Positions 1-11,003 of a DNA stretch of 64,000 bases are shown here, piece by piece (position 1 is the first letter of the stretch; the number at the start of each line of letters is the position of its first letter). The stretch lies in contig NC_083598.1 of the NCBI RefSeq assembly GCF_020882245.1, positions 33,517,858 through 33,581,857 of the forward strand, written 5' to 3'. The notes beneath the pieces were generated by a model that worked only from the letters and a program-made list of their open reading frames with translations, did no database searches and had not been told where the DNA came from. Source of the stretch: Rhopalosiphum padi. Its lineage: Eukaryota > Arthropoda > Insecta > Hemiptera > Aphididae. Made by a program: the position numbers and the translations under genes.

Positions 1-155
1 AAAAATATTTAAGAAACAGTTTTTATTTTTGTTTTTAGGATAATTGAAACCATAAATTGACTAAAGTAATTCAATATTTTTAGTTTTAATTTTTTTGTTA
101 TTAAGTTGTAATACTCAAAATCAATCAAATCGTGATGAATAAAATATAAGCTTAC

Positions 156-480
156 CGCAAACCAAAGACGTATCGTTTCAGGTACACCGCCCTATGTGCA
201 TTTATATATGAATACATTTAGTGGAGTGGTATATATGTGTATTATATGTGTGCACGAACGGCTGTGTGTGTAACGTGTCGCCGATAGGTTGCCGATGCTG
301 TATTCCTTTGTCTCGTTACAGGCGGCAAGTCCTGTGACTGTAACAAATCGAATTTAGTCGGTTTTGAAGAGCATACAGTGAACGGGGGGGAGAAAACCAC
401 GAAAAGAAGTTCTCTCGGCTTTTTTTCTGTCATCTCCGTTTATCTTCTTACTTTGTTCGTACATATACGTATTGAACTCG
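156..480 (-). other. possible divergent first exon or 5' UTR on the minus strand
   Basis: This CpG-richer block stands out from its AT-rich flanks. Read on the minus strand it ends at a good donor, GCG|GTAAGC, with the last exon base at 156. It contains a 63-codon open frame (433 to 242). Both strands are partly open and no protein family is recognised, so an untranslated first exon or upstream regulatory DNA of the plus-strand gene starting near 655 is equally possible. If it is an exon, the two genes would be divergently transcribed from a shared promoter region of under 200 bp. Confidence 0.15.
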
Positions 481-621
481 CCGCCACGCTAAACGAATAT
501 ATCCTACATGAAAAACACTAGAATTAAAAAAAAAATCTGTGCGTGTAAGTATAAACGATTAATCGACATAATATGAAGGTCAAATGAGGTTATAAAATAT
601 GAGTGGATGTGTGCCCGAGTT

Positions 622-661
622 TATATAAAATCTCATTGTGCGTACGAAATTTAAATACACA
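622..661 (+). promoter_or_regulatory. TATA-type core promoter of the glycine-rich protein gene
   Basis: TATATAAAA lies at 622-630. An insect-type start would fall about 30 bp downstream, near 652-661, where the sequence reads ATACACAGAG. This leaves a 5' UTR of about 130-140 nt before the ATG at 791. The TATA box is seen directly; the exact start site is inferred. Confidence 0.5.
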
Positions 662-790
662 GAGTTGAAACGCCAATCGACGTCGTCTTCATTTCGTGCC
701 AGCGAGTGTTGTAAATGCAGATAAAATAATTATTGATAATCATCTCATAGTGCTACACACCGAATAAGAAGCACAACAGTGGAAGATATT

Positions 791-814
791 ATGAACCGTT
801 CGTCGCTAACCGCG
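791..814 (+). CDS. exon 1 of secreted glycine-rich protein (signal peptide start)
   Basis: The eight codons MNRSSLTA are followed directly by a consensus donor, GCG|GTAAGT (815-820), so the intron is phase 0. The ATG is the first in the predicted transcript after the TATA box at 622. Alone the peptide is too short to recognise. Joined to the exon at 6327 it gives MNRSSLTAICLWLCSGWCCG, a typical signal peptide with a basic N-terminus and a hydrophobic core. That fit is the main reason for linking the two exons across 5.5 kb. Confidence 0.6.
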
Positions 815-3800
815 GTAAGTCATTGATAATATATTATACCGGGTATTTTATATTATTATATAATTATGCACACCTACCTATGTTTAAGGCTATAGCTGAT
901 AAATACATTAAAACTACTGAACGTAATTTAATATTAGAGTAAAAATTATAAATTTAATAAAATGTTGTGAGAAGAAATGTGATTTATTTAGTATAATATT
1001 AAGAACTACTTACCTATATTATATAATTTTAAAACATACGATTTTATCGCTATATTTTTAATAAGTAGAAAAATCATAGTATACAGCATACAAGTTAAAA
1101 ATTGAAATATTTTAAACATGTTTTTCAACACTGGAGATCATCACAATCATTCAACGAACTCAGTACCAGTAGAAGCTAAAAAACATTAAATACTATTACT
1201 ATTTGTTACTTTAATCGAATCTTTTTGTAACTTGTAACCAAACTGTGTATCTTTCGTTCTTTCGTATGGAAATTGTCTCCATAGGACGTATCTGTATGTC
1301 CTGATTGCATGTTAACTTATAGCCACGAAATTCACATCTATTCGAAGACTAACAATGTTATTAGTACTGTCACGAGTGAAGAATATCACAGTTCATCCAC
1401 GCGAGATCTATGTCCCGCTCCTTGACCGCATAAATAATGATAAAAAATATAATAACAAAAACTATTGTATAATACAGGGTAAACCGGACAACCAATAATA
1501 ATAAAAAAAATAAATAAATAAATACGTCAACGGAACAAAAACCGCAAACTTTTCATTCACGTCGTCGTTATTGCAATTTCCAACCCCTCACTGCATGGGA
1601 ATTTTGAGACGTGAAGCTCCGTCGCGCTTTCGGGTCGAATTATTCGCAAAAACAGATGACGTAAATGACATAGACGTATACACGTATAATAATAATAACA
1701 ACATCAATAACAATAATAATAATATCGTTACATCACGACGACGGGCGTAATTTGTAAGAGCTATATACGCGCCTTGTGGTAGATTGCCGAGAGGTTAGGT
1801 TCACCGTACTCGGCCACCCCGTATGAGAAATTGACGCTGGACAATGGGCGACGACACGCTTTCCCATTTCACTGCACTTGCACTGGTTTATCACATAATA
1901 TGAATTACCCAGTTTCGTGCCAACCTTAAAACATGGTAGCTAAAAAACCGCACACTCAACGAATTTTTTGATTAATTTTTCTCTTTACAACCCATGTTTC
2001 AACGGATTTTGAAAAAAAAACAAATAAAAACATTTATTTTTGATAAAACTGGTTCAGTGTAACTGCGGAATGTATTGAATGACCAAGAAATATGACGTGC
2101 TTCATATAGCCAATGTAATAATAGCATAATATTAATATATTCAATAGTTAGTGACGTAGTTTTATAGTCTAAAAGTATATTTTATTCATATATTATAATT
2201 TATTAATAATTAAAGCTAACTTTGCTAAAGTAATCTATGTATATCAAATGAGAATAAAAGTCTAGAATCCAGGTTACCTACTCAATATTATGTTTGAGCT
2301 GTTAGCTGTATAGATTTGAAATCGATATACGCACCAAATATTTAGTAATAAATTATTATTAATTATAAACACAATAGTGTTAAAAACTACATCAAACATG
2401 TATAAACAATTTTCATATTTTCTTGAACCAGGATTTTATTATAATATAGTGTGCTTATAGAGCGAACTATAGCCTAGCAATTTTTTAGAGAAACCTCCAT
2501 GATAGTATCATAATAATGATAACATTCGTGCAATCATCCACTATCTCGCCGATATCAATACTGAAAAAAGCTGATTTCGAAAATTGAAAACTGTAGTAAA
2601 AAAATACGTATTATTACATATTATTATTTTTTTTTTTTTGTAGTAATTCCCTCTAACCTACAACGCGTAGTTTGAAAGAAAAAAGACGTACGCGCGATTT
2701 GTCGTAAAAATCTGAACGTAAAAAAATTATATTAAACAATTTACGACGTATACGCGAGTATAAAATAAAATAATATTACTTTATTTTATTGTTAAAAAAA
2801 AAATGGATTTTGCGTTATTATTATTATTTTTTTTTTTTTGACAACATTTTTGTACATTCATTTTAGCAATTTCACACATCATCGGTTGAGATTTGTCACG
2901 CGTTGGGCACCTATTCCTCCGTGCGCGATGTGTCGGTAATCTTTCTAACCGTTTTATTGTTTTAATAAATATTTGAAAAAAATGTCCATGAAACTATTCT
3001 TTATAATATAGATAGTACAATGAACGATAACTTACAAACATATTATAATACTATGCATTTTTTAATATATATATATATATGAATACATACAGAGTTTTTT
3101 TTGTCATTTGAACGTCTTTATCAAATTCAAAATGTAGGTTGATCACAATTTTAAATGACGTTTTATAACTTTATGGTGGATCGGGTATATAATAATTGAA
3201 ATCATAGAATAAAATATCTGTCAAATATTAATTTTTACGGTCGAAATTCATACTCTGTTACGATAATAGCTACGCTAAACTGACGTCAACTCGTAAGAAA
3301 AAATGATTATGTACCTGCCAGAACGTTGTTATTTGATTGGATTTGATCGTGCTGAAAATTCGAATTAGTAATGTCATTTTTTTTTTTTATAAACTAGGAA
3401 CACTTTACTTCACATTTTTGACCTTTGTTGTAAAAATCTTATGTTATGATAACAAAATATAATTAAAATTTGCGCTTGATTAATATAAATCCTACGTGAT
3501 CCGTGCCACAATATTTTGGACGCTATGGAATTTCTATAAATTATATTTAAAAAAAGGTATTATTGTTCAGTCATCATAATATTAATAAAGATAATAAATT
3601 TATTTTAACGACTTCTACCAAAAATAAATAGAATTCTCAGATTATTAAGAGACGATTCGCAGAACCATAATAACGATAACGATAACGAAACAAAAATATC
3701 CTCTACTTTTACTATATTTTTAGATATTGTTTGGTTTTTCCTATACACTGAACCTATAACGACAAATTAATAAACAAATTTAAAAAATATATCATAGGTA

Positions 3801-6326
3801 CTTCTTGTATATTTAATTTACATATATTTTGTTGAATAATAAAAATTAATACACAAACACATATAATGCCGTTGTGTGCTTATGGAGTAGGTAAGCAACA
3901 ATATACTGCTAGCAACGACAACAATGATTATTACGTATAAGTACCTACCAAAAACTGTAAAATTATCGAAAATGAGTAATATTATAGTTATGTTCAAATG
4001 TAATTTTAGAGAATATTAAATCTACATCTGCAAACGTGCATATGTTTCAAACAAATAATAATAATATATTATGTTTCTAGATAATTAGCCTAATTATTTT
4101 AAATTAGTATAGATGACGCGATGTTTTGTAGGAGAAGGTGTTAAACGATAAAAGAAACTACTCGTTAAAAACAAACAAAAATTGTACGCAATAGTTTAGT
4201 TTTACTTTTAAATCCATATAATATTTTTATTGTTACGAATCGATATCAGTTTCAATGATAAAAAATAACGTAATAACGTACAATTTCACGACAACAATAA
4301 TTTATGCTCCAGTCAGTTTTGAAAAAATAAAAAAATCTAATTAAATCTTATGATTTTAGTATAAGTTTCGATAATACATTGCGATAAATTAGAATAGACT
4401 AGTTAGTAATAGACTAAATGCGGAACAATCTTTCCAATGACCATACTAATGTTTTAATTGTTGAAATAGAGTTCTAAGATTGAACCAATCAATACGTACG
4501 TGCACGACATAATAATTTTGGCCATACTCTGAACTCGAAAATGGTACGTCCCTGGCATGACAATTTTTATAACTCACGGAGCGTATAACATTAATACGTT
4601 TTATCGTGGTTTATCTGAGATCAGTTGTTTACACATTATTATACACACGTAGGGCTTATATAAACTTAAAATAACTACCAACATTTCAAAAGTATGATAA
4701 TTAAGTTTTTAATTAATTATGAATTTTATACATTCTAATTAAAATACTAAAAAAATAAGTGTTTCTGTTAAAAATATGAATAAAATTGTTCTCAATAGTA
4801 TAATATAATACATGGTTCATTAATTAGGCTGAGAAAATTTAAAAGTTAGAAAATAATGACAAATATCTAACAAAAAAGTGGGCTAGTAATTGTTGGATTT
4901 ATTAGATTTATCCTTATAGTATACCAAGATAGGTTAAGAATTTGTAAACTATAAAATACACGTCATATTCTATTGTGTCCTGCCAAGTCCGCGCCAACAA
5001 AGCAACATTAAAAAAGTAGTTATATATTTTATTAATTTATATATATACATATATTAGACATCAAATGTTGGGAATATTGGAAATGGTCAAAATTGTTATT
5101 ATTGAATGATTTCTAAAAATAATTATCGAATTGGCTCAGCCAAGTTTTTAAATTATGTTATACATTTATAATATTATAATACCTATTATATTTAACCATA
5201 TAAAATCACAATCATGTAAATGTTAAGATGAAGACAATAACAGATATATTTAAATTCTTGTGCTTTCGTTAAGTCTTGTGAATTCAGTTTGTCTGCTAAC
5301 TAATAAATTAATGTAAACTAACATATTATACATGAACCAATCATATTCCTTGAAAATAACTTTGTGTCAATATATCAGTATATCATCGAAAATTAATTTA
5401 AATTGTCAATGTTAGGACTTTGGAAAATGTTGGCACGATAACTACCTATTTTTTTATAGTACAGTAGAATATTATAGCCATTAAGCTTATGAGATTTGCT
5501 ACAAAATATGTTATTAAGATAATAATTTTAAATATATAATTCTTATCATAACTCATAAAGAAATCAACTTTAACTATGAGATTAGAATATATAATATAAT
5601 ATTGTATAATATATAATAAATTCAACAATTTTTAAAGTATAAACTCTAATCCTATTTTTTTTTCTAAGTTTTTCTTTTTAATTGTTTGTAATTTTTGTAA
5701 GACGGTGGAATGATGTATAACACAAAACATTGTATTTATATTTTTATATTACAGTAATTGATTTTTAATGTGTTTTGGTATTTGCTGAAGTTATACCATG
5801 CGGAATCGTATATGTATAATAATGGTTATTAAAAACTAGAGTAGGTACCTACACTCTCTTATCTCCAATCACCCTTACCAGTTAATATATTATATAATAT
5901 TGTATGGCTGGTTAGGTTAAATTAATGATTAGGTTCAAATTAGTATATATTACAAGAAGGTCATGAGATTATTGACGTTATTTTGAGGCTCGTAGCACAC
6001 GAGTTAGGAAATTATGGTTTTCCATTATTATCTAGGGTTGGTGATATTGAAATTGGGTACAGATATTGTGGTTGTAGAGTCCGTACCAAAAACCGTGAAA
6101 AGTGTAGTTCATCTATATAACATACATGGAATTACTTCGGTATTGATTAGTGCGTAGGTAATACACTCTGCATTGAGGTATACCGTTCTATAGCGGTATT
6201 TGAATAATAATAACCGTTACAACGAAAAACCTAAACCCTGCATTATTTCAAAAACTTGCGTTGTCGGGCTGCAGCCTGTATTTTGATTTAGTCGCCATGA
6301 TAAAAATATACTTTCCATTTTCGTAG
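815..6326 (+). other. intron 1 of the glycine-rich protein gene
   Basis: A 5.5-kb AT-rich intron with donor GTAAGT at 815 and acceptor TTTTCGTAG ending at 6326. A CpG-richer stretch at about 1550-1900, which includes TGACGTAA, has no flanking splice sites that I can see and could be an enhancer. One exon-like segment at 2867-2935 is listed separately. Open frames on either strand, such as 5446-5628 minus, are low-complexity AT-rich translations and I do not call them genes. Confidence 0.5.
2867..2935 (+). CDS. candidate cassette exon inside intron 1 (phase 0-0, 69 nt)
   Basis: A T-rich tract and CATTTTAG precede the segment, and TCG|GTAATC follows it. It is exactly 23 codons long and open in the frame that would join exon 1 and exon 2 without shifting either. 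It begins QFHTSSVEICHAL. Its inclusion would push the hydrophobic signal core about 23 residues inward and could turn a secreted protein into a membrane-anchored or cytosolic one. A 23-codon open frame occurs by chance about one time in three, and GTAATC is a mediocre donor, so this is only a candidate. Confidence 0.22.
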
Positions 6327-7025
6327 ATCTGTTTGTGGCTGTGCAGTGGATGGTGCTGCGGCATTTCCGAGGCGGGTCTGCTTCCATCTCAACGGCGGCC
6401 AATCGTTGACCCGCACTCGGTGCCGCTAGTAGACACACTGAATCACGGCCGAAATCGCGTGTTCGGTTCACGTCAGCAGCAGAAGAAGTCGGCGGTGGCT
6501 GCGACAACGGTATCGGTACAGGCCCCGTCGAACAGCGGACAGCAGGTGGATGGCGACCAGGATGCTGCGGATACAATTGGCTTCAACTTCGGCCTGGGCT
6601 TCGGGCTAGACACGCCACTTATCGATTCACTTCTAGAGCGGTTGTTGAGGCGTAAGCAACTCCTTATAGCCGCGGCCTCGGCCGCTTACCCGGGTGCCGG
6701 CAACTGGGGCGTGGCCGGCGGCGGCGGTGGAGGTTATTTCCCGGGACCGGCAGTCGTATTCCCATACGGTGGCGGCGGCGGCGGTGGCGGCGTGGGTGGC
6801 GGTGGTGGTGTTCTCCCGTGGAACAGGCCCGCTGCATATCCATTTCCGTTCGTGCCGTCCATGAACCCGTTCGGTGGTGGCGGTGGTTTAGGCGGCGGTG
6901 GGTGGGGTGGTTTTGGCAGTGGCGGCATCGGCGGCGGTGGTTGGGGTGGGGGTTGGGGTGGTTTTAATCCGTTGTTCGATTTCGACAATGATTTTGGATG
7001 GAAGAACAACAACGCACAACAATAA
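6327..7025 (+). CDS. secreted glycine-rich protein, last exon
   Basis: This exon starts after the acceptor CCATTTTCGTAG and continues the frame of the exon at 791-814, giving a 240-residue protein that stops at TAA 7023-7025. Residues 1 to about 24 form a signal peptide whose core ends near GISEA. Residues 25-105 are polar, with QQQKK. Residues 106-128 (TPLIDSLLERLLRRKQ onward) form a likely amphipathic helix. Residues 131-220 are glycine-rich with GGGW, GGF and GGYFPGP repeats and aromatic spacers, and the tail is DFDNDFGWKNNNAQQ. Such proteins are usually extracellular structural components (cuticle, egg shell or silk-like). That role is inferred from composition and I recognise no orthologue. 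The exon is far more GC-rich than its surroundings because of GGN codons. The minus-strand proline-rich frame at 6734-7012 is its shadow. Confidence 0.75.
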   Translation: MCLWLCSGWCCGISEAGLLPSQRRPIVDPHSVPLVDTLNHGRNRVFGSRQQQKKSAVAATTVSVQAPSNSGQQVDGDQDAADTIGFNFGLGFGLDTPLIDSLLERLLRRKQLLIAAASAAYPGAGNWGVAGGGGGGYFPGPAVVFPYGGGGGGGGVGGGGGVLPWNRPAAYPFPFVPSMNPFGGGGGLGGGGWGGFGSGGIGGGGWGGGWGGFNPLFDFDNDFGWKNNNAQQ

Positions 7026-7131
7026 GCGCTCTCAAATATTACGCATTTAATTATTTTAATTATGAATACATTTTATATGAAAAAATATCTGTAAAAGTAT
7101 GTAATTGAGAAACAACAATACATATAATATA

Positions 7132-7137
7132 AATAAA
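7132..7137 (+). terminator. polyadenylation signal of the glycine-rich protein gene
   Basis: AATAAA lies about 110 nt after the stop codon, in an A-rich 3' flank. It is the first canonical signal downstream and would give a short 3' UTR. AT-rich DNA produces this hexamer often, so confidence is moderate. Confidence 0.5.
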
Positions 7138-7387
7138 TCGTTTTAAAAATGGATTAACTGCATATTATTCTGAAAGAATATTATTTGTATACATAACTTA
7201 ATAATGGAGTAACTCATTAGATAAGTGAGATATTTTATTTATTATTGTTTTATTTTTTAAACAATTAATATAGATATACAATTTAATTACTATTAATCAT
7301 ATAATCGCCTTGTAAATTATATAATTAACTAGGTATTTACACTCTGTCTAACGAGAGAATATGTCGTAACTAGACAAAAATAGATTC

Positions 7388-7459
7388 TTCTGCGCATCCC
7401 TACGCGAAAACCTGCTACTGGTTTCACTAAAGCGGAATGTTATGCGGATATGCGCAGAA
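7388..7459. repeat. 72-bp inverted repeat with nested hairpin
   Basis: TTCTGCGCAT at 7388-7397 is perfectly inverted at 7450-7459 (ATGCGCAGAA). Inside lies a second stem, GAAAACC facing GGTTTC, around a 7-nt loop. The block is GC-richer than its flanks and lies about 360 bp after the glycine-rich gene's stop codon. It could be a structured RNA, a small element's ends or chance. Confidence 0.4.
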
Positions 7460-10400
7460 TTAAGTATTGATATTTTCTTTTGCTATACAAGAATAAAATA
7501 TTATTAGTTACCTATTAAGAGAATGTGACATTTGTTACTAGATAACAAACTCAGAACATACATAGACTTAATAATATATAATAACTACTTTGGCTTTGGT
7601 TACAATTATACAATGAAACAACACCGTTGGCTTGCACTTAATTTAATAATTTTTAAAGTGATATAACTCCTAGTTTTACGTTATACTCCAGTGCCCTAAA
7701 ATACCTAGGTATTTATTTTTGTACATTAATAACATATATTATACAATTATGGATTTTAGATACAAGAAACAAACATAATATTATGTGTACTATGTGATAT
7801 ACAATACATTTTAAATGAGAAGAACAATAATAAAAATAACAATCATAATGTATTATGTGGTTGGTACTTACTGCAACGTTGACTGTGTTATAATATATAA
7901 CGATTATCTAATTACACGTATCATCGTATGAGCACTATCGTGTTGATAATTAATCATCGTCCAAAACAATTAAAATCATATAACATTATAGTATAGCATT
8001 ATATACAAAACAACACAAATAGATAAATAGTTTAAAAATATAACAAACGTGGTCGTGGATATATAATCGAACTATTTTTAAACATTTTGATGTATATATT
8101 TGTAATTTATCGGTTAAAAAATATACCTAATAAACTTCATATAATTTTTTGGATTTTATCTTTGTATTATACCTATATTTTATATTTTATATATACAAAA
8201 TAATTTAATTTATTACATCCAATATCGATTCAACGTGCTATTCATTTTGTTCGAAAATTTTTGACATGGTTAATCTTTTATTATATTATTATAAATAATA
8301 TTAAACAATTTATAAGCATTTATTGAACATTCTAATTTAGTGATAATTATTATTTTATAAAAAAAAATCCTACTTACGGATCACGTCGATCATTTTGGTA
8401 GTCAACAAGCGCATGTATTAATATTATCATAATTAAGCATATTTTTATACTACGCCGAATTACCATGCGTTGCCTGCAAGGATAAATTTATTTTAAGTAC
8501 CTATAGAAATGCATCTGATATGGTATCCAACTGGTTAAGTTAGGATTACCCTAACCCATCGGGTTGTATTTTTATTTATTCCATAAATATCCGTAGTTAA
8601 ATTGTCAATAAAATTTTAAACAATTTTACCAAAGCGTTGTGCTGATTGAAAATCAAATCGCAAAGTATGTTTAGTATAACATTAATTGGTGCCTGTAATT
8701 TCATTACATCATTGATCCGATTGTCTATGTTCGTCGTCCAAAGCGTAGATTTTTAAAAAATTACGTTTAACATAGGAAATTGGTAAAATTAATTCTATAA
8801 GATGATAGGATTGTCTTTACATTTTTAAAGTGTTAGCATGCATTCCGTCGTGGATGACTTTTCAGCTGTGAAGAAAGTTATTTTAAATGCAGAATTATAT
8901 TTTAAAATATGTTGCCAAGAATACCTAAAGTAGACTGCAAGTTTCTATAAAACAACTGCAACAGTGGTTTAGGCGTCGGATTTTAAAACCTCCAACTTAA
9001 TTTCACTATTTTTGTTATACATTCCTGGAGTCCTTAAACTTTTCTACACCATAAAATGATCTTCATTGGTTGTTTGTTGTTCCTCAATTGTTTGTTAAAT
9101 TCGTTATCACTTTATCGTTCTTACTCTTTTAAATTACTTCTTAAATGATAAGTGTTTTAAAAGCATATTTCTTTTTACTTTTACTCACAATTAAATAATA
9201 TAAATACTATTATTATTGAATGCTACTGATGGCTATTAATGTATATACAATATTAATTATTAATGATCTTTATTTACTCGATTATTATTATATAAATGCG
9301 AGTAAATTTGTTAGTGCATTAAATAAATACATTTTATGAATCACTCACTTATAAATTATAATTCCATTGATTGGTCTATATAAGTAAATGAAAAAGAAAT
9401 AATCAAGAATATAGGACACATGGAATAAACAGAATTTTTTTCCTATCTAACTTGTCTTTGCATAACAATAACTAAATATTTAAGTCATCAAGATCGGTCC
9501 AGAGGTTGAAGAGTCCATAAGATACGGCCTGATATTCATTTTTATACGTGAGATGAGATCAACTTATATGGAATCTTGTATTAAATTGTCAAGATTTTCG
9601 ATCAAATGAAAGTTTATTATCGATAATTAATGGGAATACAACTAAAAAAAATAATTGAATCTCTTTATAAATACAATTTTACATGCATAGAAAATGACCA
9701 TATAAACATTTGAAGGAAATTAATGGTTATTTGCTTTTGAAATACAACGACATATAAAATAACGTTAGAAATAGTTATTGTAACTATAGACATTGTCGCA
9801 AAATTTTAATTTCAAATGGCTATAAGAATACTAATGTGACTTCCCAGTAAAATATGTTTTGTGTAATTTTTTAAATGCAAAAACTTAAGAGAAATCTTGT
9901 AATAGATTTTAAGAATCAAAATATTTTGAAAGGTATGTTATGTGTAGGGAATAACAAGCATTTTTTAAATTACTTCTAGACAAACAAACATAAAAAGACA
10001 CACACATAATAATTATTGTAAAATCAAGACACTCATTGATGCATTCATAATCTAAAATATGAGCTTAAAATATGATCTAACAAGTAATGTGCGCAAATCA
10101 ACCAATCGATTTTCAGTGCTCATGGTCCGTATGCGTATTACGTATGGATACGCGAACAAAAGAACAGTAACTTTTACTTGTCATTTATATACATACATAC
10201 CTGCACTGGCAGATACATCGATCATTTGTCGATCATGTGTGTACATATCTTTTATAATATATATGGATTTCATTTTGTTTATCTCTCTCATCCCCTAAAC
10301 CCTCTCAAAAACAGCGACCACTAACAAGGGAAATATCGCGTAGTGAGCTTTATACTTCCATCCAATGTTATATATTGTATGTCATGTAATTCAAATGCAC

Positions 10401-10775
10401 GCGCAAAAAACCAAAGCGCAGAGTGCATTAAAATATTAGCAAAATGTTTTCGTAATTAATACACATAATTATATTACACACACATTACGCGTTATGTCAA
10501 CACACATATGTCAATTAAAAAAAGTAATAATAATAATAGAACCCGTTGTGAAATAACTAAAACAGTAATGTTTTAAAAGAAAAAAAAATGTCAAACAAAT
10601 GTATTTTAAATATTTTATTTTAAAAATTGTATACTATTGTTACGACAATAAGTATAAAAAAAAACGTTTACCCTTTTGTTATGTAGCCGTTGACGTTGGT
10701 TACATAAATACAGAGACCTATGTTTTCGGATAGCAATGCCCGTACTCTTTAATCTCTGCACCTGATGCGCGCGCG
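7460..10775. other. intergenic AT-rich DNA, no supported gene
   Basis: I see only AT-rich sequence with short A, T and TA runs. The plus frame at 10059-10298 (79 codons) starts in low-complexity DNA, has no recognisable domain and no better codon character than its surroundings, so it is not called. The last 100 bp before 10776 become CpG-richer and probably belong to the promoter of the next gene. Confidence 0.6.
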
Positions 10776-10931
10776 TGCAGTTCGTTTCGGTTACAGTTGA
10801 CCCAACAACGACATAATATTATATAATAATATAGATACATAAATATTATATTTTGTGATAAACGTCGTTCATTAATTCAACATTTCGATACGTAGATCGT
10901 TTTTTGACCCAACCGCTCCACCACCACCATC

Positions 10932-11003
10932 ATGAAGAGATCGATCGCCGTCGTCGTCGCCGGCCGTGGGCTGACGATACTATGGGTATTCGCGACGGCC
11001 CAA
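10932..11003 (+). CDS. exon 1 of secreted orphan protein (signal peptide)
   Basis: Twenty-four codons, starting MKRSIAVVVAGRGLTILWVF and ending ATAQ, run directly into the donor CAA|GTAAGA (11004-11009). The peptide has a basic N-terminus, a hydrophobic core and a small-residue end (FATAQ), so it reads as a complete signal peptide with likely cleavage near the splice junction. Upstream, a CpG-rich stretch contains the initiator-like TGCAGTTCG at 10776-10784, which would give a 5' UTR of about 150 nt; no clear TATA box precedes it. The intron is phase 0, as in the glycine-rich gene at 791. Frames of 60-90 codons that read through this donor (10904-11179 plus, 10877-11065 minus) are not genes. 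Confidence 0.62.

Noticed and set aside
1740..1870. tRNA-like gene in the CpG-richer stretch
   Set aside because: No GGTTCGANNCC-type B box and no cloverleaf can be drawn.
6734..7012. 92-codon proline-rich frame on the minus strand
   Set aside because: It is the reverse reading of the GGN glycine codons of the secreted protein. Proline runs are the expected shadow.
10059..10298. 79-codon plus-strand frame
   Set aside because: AT-driven codons, no start context and no domain; such lengths arise by chance in this composition.
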